DNA of 64,000 bases from ELB16-189 sp018266435 (GTDB taxonomy: Bacteria; Bacteroidota; Bacteroidia; Cytophagales; Cyclobacteriaceae), in contig CP126125.1 in NCBI GenBank assembly GCA_030123525.1, forward strand, positions 1,178,001-1,242,000, written 5' to 3'. Shown here piece by piece: positions 26,416-33,811 of this stretch. Under the pieces are notes generated by a model. The model did no database searches, had not been told where the DNA came from, and saw nothing but the letters and a program-made list of their open reading frames with translations. Each line of letters opens with the position of its first letter. The first letter of the stretch is position 1. The translations under genes and the position numbers were made by a program.

Positions 26416-27663
26416 TTAAATTTTTCCGAGTAAAAATTCAATTTTGATAACGGCCTGATTGTATTGCAGTAAGGCTTGCAAGTAATTGCTTCGAATAGCA
26501 TTTGAGTTTTTTAAAGCCTGTAAATATTCGATGTAGCCAATCTCTCCACCGCGAAAGGCTTTTCGGGCTTGCGCAATCAAAAGGTCTGCATTTTTAAGAG
26601 CGCTGTTTTCGTAGTAAGAAGTGTTAGCGTTGGCTTTATCCAGTTCGCGCAGGGCTTGTTGAAAATTTCCACTCAACATCACTTCGTAATGCTGGGCATT
26701 TTTTCTCGCCACTTCTTCTTGATAAGAAGCGGCTTTGGCTCGCGCAATGCTGGGTTTAATCCAAAGCGGAATGCCGAGGCCTATTTCCCAGCCGGTAAAG
26801 ACTTTGCTTCGTGGATAGTACACATCAATTTTTTGATCGTTAGTGGTCCAGCCGGTCAGGCTCTGAGCAAACCCTCCGATCATTAGGTCGGGCATGATGC
26901 GGCTGCGCTCGGTTCGTTTAAACCGATTACTAATGACGATATCTTGCTGTAACAATTTCAAGGAAGGGTTGTTGTTCAGCCGGGCAGTATCCAGTTCTTG
27001 AGGTAAGAACCGTTTTACAAAAAGATCGCTTGCAAAGACCAGGCTTTCATTTTTTAATAAAGCCTGAAGGCGAGTTGCCTGTATTAATATATCAGCATCA
27101 TTTTGCTGAATAAGATTACGCAGGTCCATCAATTGAGTTTCTGCGGTGGTTTTTTCCAACAAGTTGCTTTCACCCGTTTTAAAACGAAGCGATGAGGCTT
27201 TAGCAAAATCTGAGTATAAACTGTCTTGTGAAAGCAACAGTTTCTTCACGGCTGTTTGATAAAGCAATTGATAGTACCCCAATTTTACTTCGTAGGCCAA
27301 ATTGTTTTTTTGTACCGCCAGATTTTGTTGCGCACCAACCACTTGTTCTTTTCCCAATTGCACCTGGTTCGACAGCGTAGTAGGAAAAGGAATGGTTTGA
27401 GTTACTGTTACGTTATTATCTTGATAAAAGGTGTTGTATTGTCCGTGCATCCAGGCAGCCGAGAGTTTGCCAATATCCGTTCCGGCTTTTTTCAGTTCCT
27501 TGTAATACTCAATTTGATATTCGGCAGATTTAATGCCGAGGTTATTTTTCAACGCAGTTTGAACAGCCTGATCAAGCGAAATACCTTGAGCTTTTAGCGA
27601 AATGGCAAAAGTGTACTGAAGGAGGAAGAACGCGACTGCCGGATAAATGAAATTTATTTTCAT
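26416..27663 (-). CDS. TolC-family outer membrane efflux channel (CusC/CzcC-like)
   Basis: 415 residues from ATG 27663 (MKINFIYPAVAFFLLQ), which follows the pump stop by 19 nt; an upstream ATG would overlap the pump. After the signal peptide (ending near AISLKAQG) it has two outer-membrane-factor repeats, recognised by ISLDQAVQTALKNNLGIKSA at the start of the first and FRGGEIGYIEYLQALKN near the end. It supplies the exit duct of the tripartite pump. It is one of the shorter members of the family, as is usual in Bacteroidota CzcC homologues. Confidence 0.9.
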   Translation of the reverse strand: MKINFIYPAVAFFLLQYTFAISLKAQGISLDQAVQTALKNNLGIKSAEYQIEYYKELKKAGTDIGKLSAAWMHGQYNTFYQDNNVTVTQTIPFPTTLSNQVQLGKEQVVGAQQNLAVQKNNLAYEVKLGYYQLLYQTAVKKLLLSQDSLYSDFAKASSLRFKTGESNLLEKTTAETQLMDLRNLIQQNDADILIQATRLQALLKNESLVFASDLFVKRFLPQELDTARLNNNPSLKLLQQDIVISNRFKRTERSRIMPDLMIGGFAQSLTGWTTNDQKIDVYYPRSKVFTGWEIGLGIPLWIKPSIARAKAASYQEEVARKNAQHYEVMLSGNFQQALRELDKANANTSYYENSALKNADLLIAQARKAFRGGEIGYIEYLQALKNSNAIRSNYLQALLQYNQAVIKIEFLLGKI

Positions 27664-27682
27664 GATTTTTTCTTTTGAGGAG

Positions 27683-30600
27683 TTATTCGGCATTTGGTTT
27701 TTTATTTTCAAAGTAAGTGTAAAGAACAGGCAAGACTACCAATGTGAGCAACGTGGCGGAGATCAGCCCACCAATTACCACGGTAGCTAAAGGCCGCTGC
27801 ACTTCTGCTCCGGATGTTTGAGACAAGGCCATTGGCAAAAAGCCAAGTGAAGCTACCAGGGCAGTCATTAACACCGGACGAAGCCGAACCGATGTGCCCA
27901 GTAATACAATGTCAAAAACATTTTTTGCCAGCCCTTCTTTTTGTATCCGGGTGAATTCAGAAATCAAAACAATTCCATTCAACACAGCCACGCCAAAAAG
28001 TGCAATAAAGCCCACACCTGCTGAAATACTGAAAGGCATACCCCGCAGCCATAACGCAAGAACCCCACCAATAGCAGACAATGGAATGGAGGAAAAAATA
28101 AGCAGCGTTTCGCGCAATGAATGAAACGTGAAGTACAGCAAAACGAAGATTAACAACAGCACAATAGGCACAGCTATCATCAGCCGCTGCTTGGCTTCTT
28201 GCAGGTTTTTGAAGTCACCTCCATATTTAATAAAGTAACCTGGCTCTATTTTCACCTGACTTTCAATTTTCCCCTGCAGCTCTTTTACAATACTTTCTAC
28301 ATCCCTTCCCCGCACATTAAATCCAATTGCAATCCTGCGTTTGGCATCATCGCGCTGAATCTGATTAATACCGGATTCAAGTGTAACGGCTGCCACCTGT
28401 TCCAACGGGATTTGCTGACCGGTAGCAGTTGTTACATACAACCTGCGCACGTCTTCTATTCCTTTTCGGTTTTGCTGATCAAGGCGTACCACCAAATCAA
28501 ACCGCCTTTCTTTTTCATAAATCATTCCTGCCGACTCGCCCGCAAAAGCTGTACGTAAAGCACTATTAACTTCTGCTATACTCAAGCCGAACATGGCCAA
28601 TTTGTTGCGGTCTACGTTCACTACAATTTGAGGAAGCCCGCTTACAGGCTCAACATACACATCTTCAGCACCCCCAATAGTTCGGGCAATTTTTCCAACT
28701 TCATTGGCATAGGTTACGAGCAAGTCCAGGTCTTCGCCATAAACTTTTACCACTACATCTTGCCGCGCACCCGTCATCAGTTCATTAAAACGCATTTGAA
28801 TAGGTTGTTGAAAGCCAAATAATACACCCGGCATCTCTTGTTCTAGGGCGGCCGACATTTTATCGGCCAGTGATTCGCGCGAATGTGCGCTTACCCATTC
28901 GCTGCGGTCTTTCAGCACAATGATTAAGTCGCCATTTTCAATGGGCATCGGGTCTGTGGGGATTTCAGAGGTACCAATTTTTCCGATCACCTCTTTCACC
29001 TCAGGAAAACGACTCAATAGCACACGAGCTGCTTTTTGTGTTGTTTCGGTCATTTGCGATAGTGAGCTTCCGGTCAGTATTTTTGTTTCCACCGCAAAGT
29101 CACCTTCGTCTAATGTTGGAATGAATTCACCGCCCAGCGTTGAGAAAAGAATCAGGCTAGCAACAAGTAAAACAGCGGAGAACGAGATTATCCAAGTTCG
29201 TTTTCTTAATGCAAATGAAATGATAGGATCATATATCCGGTGGATGAAAGACATTATCTTATCAGAAATGTTCATTGATGCCAATGGTTTTTTATTCAGC
29301 CACAAGGATGAAATCATGGGCACGTAGGTAAGAGATAAAATCAATGCACCCAGAATAGCGAATGCGACAGTTTGTGCCATGGGACGGAACATTTTTCCTT
29401 CGATGCCGGCCAGAGTAAGAATGGGTAAGTAAACAATGAGAATAATGATTTGGCCGAATACGGCTGAGTTCATCATGGATGTGGCAGCCCGGTTTACTTC
29501 GCCATCCATTTCAGCCTGAGAAAATTTTGTAACTCGTTTTGCTAAGGCCAGGTGGTGAAGCGTAGCTTCAACAATTATAACGGCACCATCCACAATCAGA
29601 CCAAAATCAATGGCGCCTAAACTCATCAAGTTGCCTGAGACACCAAAAAGGTTCATCATGCAAATGGCAAAAAGCATGGCTAATGGAATAACCGATGCTA
29701 CCACTAACCCAGCACGAAGGTTGCCCAACATCAGAACCAGCACAAACACAACAATGAGAGCCCCCTCAGCAAGATTTTTTGTAACGGTACTGATGGCATT
29801 ATTTACCAGTTTGGTACGATCCAGATAAGGTTCAATGACGACACCCTCGGGCAGAGTCTTTTTGATTTGCTCAATGCGCTCTTTCACGTTTTTGATTACA
29901 ACCGAAGAATTTTCTCCCTTCAACATCAGCACGATTGCCCCTACTTTTTCTCCTTCATCGTTATAAGTCATAGCCCCATAGCGTATGGCGTTGCCATAAC
30001 GAACCAGCGCCACATCGCGAATTAATACAGGCAGTCCTGATGCATTGTTTCGAATGACAATCTTTTCAATGTCTTCTATTGTTTGGGCAAGCCCTTCACT
30101 TCGAATAAAAAAGGCATAGGGCTTTTGATCGATGTAAGCACCACCCGTGTTTTGATTGTTTTTTTGCAGAGCAGTAAAAACCTCATTGATGCCCACGTTC
30201 ATGCTTCGCAGTTTGTTGGTATTCACAGCTATTTCATACTGCTTCAACTTGCCGCCCCAACTGCTCACATCGGCAACACCGGCAGTACCGAGTAGTTGCC
30301 TGCGAACAATCCAATCCTGAATCGTTCGCAACGCCATCTCATCGTATTTATTTTCAAACCCTTTTTTGGTATGGATGATGTATTGATAAATTTCACTTAG
30401 CCCCGTAGAGATGGGCGCGAGTTCGGGGCTGCCGGCATCAGCCGGTATTTGCGACTTGGCTGCCGTGAGCCGTTCATTAACTTGTTGGCGAGCCCAGTAG
30501 ATATCGGTTTCATCAGTAAAAACTATGGTAACAACAGACAAACCAAAACGTGAGAAAGACCTCATTTCGGTAATCCGGGGAATGGTGGCCATCGTTTGCT

Positions 30601-30808
30601 CCACCGGAAAAGTAACCAAGCGCTCAATTTCATTGGCTGATAGAGAAGGAGAAACCGTGAGCACCTGCACCTGATTGTTGGTGATGTCAGGCACGGCATC
30701 AATGGGTAACTGCGTGACGGAATAAGAGCCCCAGGCAATTAAAGCCAATGTGAGCATTGCAATGATTACTTTATTCCGAATGGAAAAAGAGATAATGCGG
30801 TTAAGCAT
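27683..30808 (-). CDS. Heavy-metal efflux RND transporter (CusA/CzcA family)
   Basis: 1041 residues, the full length of an HME-type RND pump. An N-terminal helix (VIIAMLTLALIAWG) is followed by QLPIDAVPDITNNQVQVLT, a diagnostic CzcA/CusA block. The fourth-helix motif GAIDFGLIVDGAVIIVEA holds the D-x-x-x-D proton-relay pattern. A large periplasmic domain includes PIQMRFNELMTGARQDV, with the metal-pathway Met/Gln region. The Asp pair and NELMTG favour divalent Zn/Co/Ni or Cu/Ag export, but the exact metal is not decidable from sequence. The adaptor and channel follow; a small His-containing exported protein precedes. Confidence 0.95.
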   Translation of the reverse strand: MLNRIISFSIRNKVIIAMLTLALIAWGSYSVTQLPIDAVPDITNNQVQVLTVSPSLSANEIERLVTFPVEQTMATIPRITEMRSFSRFGLSVVTIVFTDETDIYWARQQVNERLTAAKSQIPADAGSPELAPISTGLSEIYQYIIHTKKGFENKYDEMALRTIQDWIVRRQLLGTAGVADVSSWGGKLKQYEIAVNTNKLRSMNVGINEVFTALQKNNQNTGGAYIDQKPYAFFIRSEGLAQTIEDIEKIVIRNNASGLPVLIRDVALVRYGNAIRYGAMTYNDEGEKVGAIVLMLKGENSSVVIKNVKERIEQIKKTLPEGVVIEPYLDRTKLVNNAISTVTKNLAEGALIVVFVLVLMLGNLRAGLVVASVIPLAMLFAICMMNLFGVSGNLMSLGAIDFGLIVDGAVIIVEATLHHLALAKRVTKFSQAEMDGEVNRAATSMMNSAVFGQIIILIVYLPILTLAGIEGKMFRPMAQTVAFAILGALILSLTYVPMISSLWLNKKPLASMNISDKIMSFIHRIYDPIISFALRKRTWIISFSAVLLVASLILFSTLGGEFIPTLDEGDFAVETKILTGSSLSQMTETTQKAARVLLSRFPEVKEVIGKIGTSEIPTDPMPIENGDLIIVLKDRSEWVSAHSRESLADKMSAALEQEMPGVLFGFQQPIQMRFNELMTGARQDVVVKVYGEDLDLLVTYANEVGKIARTIGGAEDVYVEPVSGLPQIVVNVDRNKLAMFGLSIAEVNSALRTAFAGESAGMIYEKERRFDLVVRLDQQNRKGIEDVRRLYVTTATGQQIPLEQVAAVTLESGINQIQRDDAKRRIAIGFNVRGRDVESIVKELQGKIESQVKIEPGYFIKYGGDFKNLQEAKQRLMIAVPIVLLLIFVLLYFTFHSLRETLLIFSSIPLSAIGGVLALWLRGMPFSISAGVGFIALFGVAVLNGIVLISEFTRIQKEGLAKNVFDIVLLGTSVRLRPVLMTALVASLGFLPMALSQTSGAEVQRPLATVVIGGLISATLLTLVVLPVLYTYFENKKPNAE

Positions 30809-30853
30809 AAAAAATAAAATAGATTATTTAAATAACAGGTCGAATGCACCTAG

Positions 30854-30876
30854 CGGCAAAAGAAAAATCTTTGCCG
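30854..30876 (-). other. Short hairpin between the 122-residue gene and the RND pump
   Basis: CGGCAAA and TTTGCCG form a 7-bp stem around a 9-nt loop in the 89-nt gap upstream of the pump. There is no adjoining T-run, so it is not a canonical terminator; it may slow readthrough or protect mRNA. Confidence 0.3.
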
Positions 30877-30897
30877 GAGGTGACGGATTGTATAGAC

Positions 30898-31266
30898 CTA
30901 AACTTTTGGGGGCTGAAAAATTTCGCTCAGAGGCGAGGCAAAGAAGGCCTCCTGATAAAGGCTTCCGTGAATCACGTTGGTAACAAAATAATTTTCTTCG
31001 ATTGAGAATTTTAATGTGGGCAAGGCTAAAACAGGAGCGGTAAAGGTATGTGCCGGATCTTTGAAAGGAAGTTTGTTGTCATCTGAATCGTGCGACACAT
31101 TGGTGGTGTAGTGCATGACGATAAACTCCCAAAAAGAAATATTACCGGTTAAATTTTTGTGTTCCGAGAAATGTTCGAACAAAATTGGAAATTTCATCAA
31201 CTCGTGTAACTCTGTATTGGAGTTGATGTATAAGAGTAAGAGCGATATGGCCAAAAAGCGCTTCAC
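30898..31266 (-). CDS. Small exported protein at the head of the metal-efflux operon
   Basis: 122 residues from a GTG start. The first 18 residues are hydrophobic (FLAISLLLLYINSNT), and the mature part begins with ELHELMKFPILFEHFSEHK, FWEFIVMHY and a His/Asp-rich NVSHDSDDNKLPFKDPAH. Similar small proteins with an E-H-F-x-E-H-K core are often found beside CusA-type pumps in Bacteroidota, but no function has been assigned. His and Asp clusters suggest metal sensing or buffering in the periplasm; this is inference. A TACCTTTG box lies 7 nt before its start. Confidence 0.7.
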   Translation of the reverse strand: MKRFLAISLLLLYINSNTELHELMKFPILFEHFSEHKNLTGNISFWEFIVMHYTTNVSHDSDDNKLPFKDPAHTFTAPVLALPTLKFSIEENYFVTNVIHGSLYQEAFFASPLSEIFQPPKV

Positions 31267-31273
31267 AGTAAAA

Positions 31274-31300
31274 CAAAGGTATATTAAAAATTCAGAACAA
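31274..31300 (-). promoter_or_regulatory. Candidate promoter of the metal-efflux operon
   Basis: On the minus strand, TTG (31300-31298), a 16-nt spacer and TACCTTTG (31281-31274) match the Bacteroidota -33/-7 pattern. The -7 box ends 7 nt before the GTG start of the 122-residue gene. It overlaps the end of the radical SAM gene. Confidence 0.5.
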
Positions 31301-32350
31301 TGAATACGCCCCGCCTTTTCTAAACTTAGTCAGATCATATGCGGGCATACTCCTTTCGGCAAAATACTTTTTCTTGGAAGCCCTGAACAATTGATGAATG
31401 GCCTCTGCAATATTTCCTTCTCCGCGCATACGTCTGCCAAACTGAGAGTCATTAACAGAGCCCCCATGAAGAGAACAGATTTGGTTCCATACTTTATCAA
31501 AGCGATCAGAAAAATTTTTCTTCAGCCAATCTTCGAAAATTTTTCCGATGGATCCGTTCAGCCGAACAACAGACATACCGGCTGTAAGCGCTCCATAATC
31601 GGCAGCGGCCTTTAACACAAGAGGAATTTCATGATGGTTTAATCCCGGAATGATGGGTGCGTTCATGATTCCCACAGGGATTTTTGCTTTTGTCAACGCT
31701 TCAATCGTTTTTAATCTTTTAATAGAACTTACCGTGCGAGGTTCCATTTGCCTTCTGAGTTCTTCATTAAGGGTTGTTACGGAAATCATTACATGTACCA
31801 ACTGATCTTTTGCCAAATCCTGGAGCAAATCAATATCGCGGGTGATTAAGCCATTTTTAGTAATCAGCCCAACCGGGTGGCGATACTTAACCAATGTTTT
31901 TAATATCTGCCGGGTAATCTCCAACTTTCTTTCTTGAGGTTGATAGCAATCGGTATTGCCACTTAACATGATGGGCGCTGCCTGCCAGTTTTTGTGAAGC
32001 AACTGTTGTTCTAAAACCTGAGGAGCATTTTTCTTTATAATGATTTTACTTTCAAAATCTAATCCAGCACTGAATCCATAATATTCGTGAGTATTTCTGG
32101 CATAGCAGTAGATGCACCCATGTTCACAACCTTGATACGGATTCATGGAATACATGCCGGGCAGATCTGGGCTATCTACTTTATTGATTATTTTTTTAGG
32201 GGTTTCAAAAAAAAATTGAGTACCGGTATTTTCTAGTAAAGGTTCGTCCAGCCCTTCAATGTGTTCGGTCACGTATTCGGCTTTCAAATATTTATTGCCA
32301 GTTTTAATTTGCGCACCCCGACCTTTGAAATAATTATCTTCGCTTTCCAT
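31292..32350 (-). CDS. Radical SAM protein, PA0069/SplB-like family
   Basis: 352 residues. The radical SAM cluster motif is CEHGCIYCYAR (C-x3-C-x2-C) near residues 75-85, preceded by SMNPYQGCEHG. The segment PIMLSGNTDCYQPQERKLEITR and the later GLITKNGLITRDIDLL (quoted in parts) are typical of the PA0069-like group related to spore photoproduct lyase and widely annotated as of unknown role, perhaps in DNA repair. It is divergent from the ACC-deaminase-like gene, 28 nt away. A -7 box ends 5 nt before its ATG. Confidence 0.92.
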   Translation of the reverse strand: MESEDNYFKGRGAQIKTGNKYLKAEYVTEHIEGLDEPLLENTGTQFFFETPKKIINKVDSPDLPGMYSMNPYQGCEHGCIYCYARNTHEYYGFSAGLDFESKIIIKKNAPQVLEQQLLHKNWQAAPIMLSGNTDCYQPQERKLEITRQILKTLVKYRHPVGLITKNGLITRDIDLLQDLAKDQLVHVMISVTTLNEELRRQMEPRTVSSIKRLKTIEALTKAKIPVGIMNAPIIPGLNHHEIPLVLKAAADYGALTAGMSVVRLNGSIGKIFEDWLKKNFSDRFDKVWNQICSLHGGSVNDSQFGRRMRGEGNIAEAIHQLFRASKKKYFAERSMPAYDLTKFRKGGAYSLF

Positions 32351-32355
32351 TCCAA

Positions 32356-32363
32356 CAAAAATA
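32356..32363 (-). promoter_or_regulatory. Candidate -7 box for the radical SAM gene
   Basis: TATTTTTG on the minus strand fits TAnnTTTG and ends 5 nt before the ATG at 32350. No TTG is visible 16-20 nt further upstream. The leader would be almost absent. Confidence 0.4.
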
Positions 32364-32378
32364 CTAAATTATTTAGCT

Positions 32379-33269
32379 TTGTTAAAATACGCAGAAACCC
32401 AAATTATTAAATTAAAAAACGAATTATTAAAAGAATTCAAACTAAAAATATTAGTAAAGCGCGAAGATGAGAATCATCCGCTGGTGAGCGGAAACAAGTG
32501 GTGGAAATTAAAATACAATTTAGAAGAAGCGCAAAAGCATGGCCATCATACGTTACTTACTTTTGGGGGTGCATTTTCTAATCACATTTATGCCACGGCA
32601 GCAGCAGCAAAAGAACTTGGGTTAAAAACTATTGGTATCATTCGCGGGGAAAAAGTATTACCCTTAAACGACACCTTGTCATTTGCCGCAAAATGTGGAA
32701 TGAATTTGCATTTTGTTTCGCGCGAAGAGTACCGAACAAAACATAGCGGTGAATATATTGATTGCTTACACAAGCAATTCGGAGATTTTTACTTAATCCC
32801 CGAAGGAGGAACAAATGAATTAGCCGTAAAGGGTTGTGCAGAGTTTGCACGCAAAAAACTTTCGAAGATTGATTTTGATTGTGTGTGTTTGCCCGTTGGC
32901 ACAGGCGGAACACTGGCAGGAATTATTAGCGGCTTACCTACTGAGAAAAAAATTATCGGCTTTTCTGTTTTGAAAAACGGAGAGTTTTTAAATGAAGAAG
33001 TAAAAAACCTAGTGAAGAATTTTTCAGAGAAAGAATTTTCAAATTGGCACATCGAAACCGATTATCATTTTGGGGGCTATGCAAAAAAAACAAACGAATT
33101 AGACCAGTTCATTTTGCAAATGAAAGAACAAAATGATTTGCCCTTAGAATTTGTCTATTCTGGAAAAATGGTGGCAGGTGTTTTTGATTTGATTTCGAAA
33201 AATTATTTTTCTAGTGGAGCGAAAATTTTAATGTTGCATACGGGCGGGTTGAGGAACTTGGGTCAATAA
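32379..33269 (+). CDS. PLP-dependent ACC deaminase / D-cysteine desulfhydrase family protein
   Basis: 296 residues from a TTG start. Fold-type II PLP enzyme: VKREDENHPLVSGNKWWKL holds the PLP lysine (in SGNKWWK), TFGGAFSNHIYATAAAA is the substrate-carboxylate loop, and LPVGTGGTLAGI binds the phosphate. Family members act on 1-aminocyclopropane-1-carboxylate, D-cysteine or related D-amino acids, and the sequence alone does not tell these apart. There is no in-frame ATG or GTG between the upstream divergent gene and the conserved region, so the start codon is uncertain. A TAGCTTTG box overlaps the TTG at 32379. Confidence 0.88.
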   Translation: MLKYAETQIIKLKNELLKEFKLKILVKREDENHPLVSGNKWWKLKYNLEEAQKHGHHTLLTFGGAFSNHIYATAAAAKELGLKTIGIIRGEKVLPLNDTLSFAAKCGMNLHFVSREEYRTKHSGEYIDCLHKQFGDFYLIPEGGTNELAVKGCAEFARKKLSKIDFDCVCLPVGTGGTLAGIISGLPTEKKIIGFSVLKNGEFLNEEVKNLVKNFSEKEFSNWHIETDYHFGGYAKKTNELDQFILQMKEQNDLPLEFVYSGKMVAGVFDLISKNYFSSGAKILMLHTGGLRNLGQ

Positions 33270-33419
33270 AGAAGGCTTGACCAAAAGCAAAGTGCAAAAC
33301 ATTGCACGTTATGAATTTTACAAAACAGGATTGCCTCACCTCTGAGTAGAAAAGATACCAAGCTGCATGTGCTTATGTGGCAAGTGTATTTTTCATTAAA
33401 AATCTTTAATTCATTGGCG

Positions 33420-33480
33420 GTGTTCTTAGTGTGGGCGCTGCCAATAGCATGCTTTGTAAAAGTTCATATTCTAAGAACAC
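33420..33480. repeat. 10-bp inverted repeat with 41-nt spacer
   Basis: GTGTTCTTAG (33420-33429) and CTAAGAACAC (33471-33480) are perfect inverted copies. They lie in the roughly 540-bp gene-free stretch 33270-33811, next to a decayed reading frame. This could be the end structure of a tiny relic element or a weak hairpin. Confidence 0.4.
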
Positions 33481-33772
33481 AGTCCTTGGTACACTTAATA
33501 AAACAGAAATATTTTTTCCACAGCCATGATTGGATAGGCTCAGTTACAGCATCAAACAACTCATCGCCCGAAATGATAACAAGCTATTTTCTTCATCAGT
33601 AAGGACGGCTTCATAAGCAGCCAGGCGTTAATTTGCTGCCTTTACCCGTTCAATAGAAGAAGTCGTCTACATTTTATGGGTTTTTGTTTTTCCTTTTTTT
33701 ACTTCTTCTAAGGTAATATCAATGGCATTGGGTTCTACTTTCCATAATTGTATCCATTGGTCGTTGCAAAAT
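33464..33772 (-). pseudogene. Decayed protein-coding remnant
   Basis: Read on the minus strand, one frame gives DQWIQLWKVEPNAIDITLEE, then VKKGKTKTHKM, a stop (33669-33667), SIERVKAAN, a second stop (33630-33628) and RLAAYEAVLTDEENSLL. After a frameshift near 33580 it continues with ISGDELFDAVTEPIQSW and LWKKYF to a stop at 33464. Protein-like composition is retained across two stops and a frame change, as in a recently dead gene. It may be two adjoining small genes. The family is not recognised. The rest of 33270-33811 holds nothing else I can support. Confidence 0.45.
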
Positions 33773-33811
33773 TAAAATTACCTGAATATTCTCCTGATAA
33801 GACCAAGAAAA

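Noticed and set aside
33369..33602. 77-codon plus-strand ORF in the gap after the ACC-deaminase-like gene
   Set aside because: Its composition is poor for a protein, it spans the 10-bp inverted repeat, and the other strand gives better protein-like segments (the decayed remnant).
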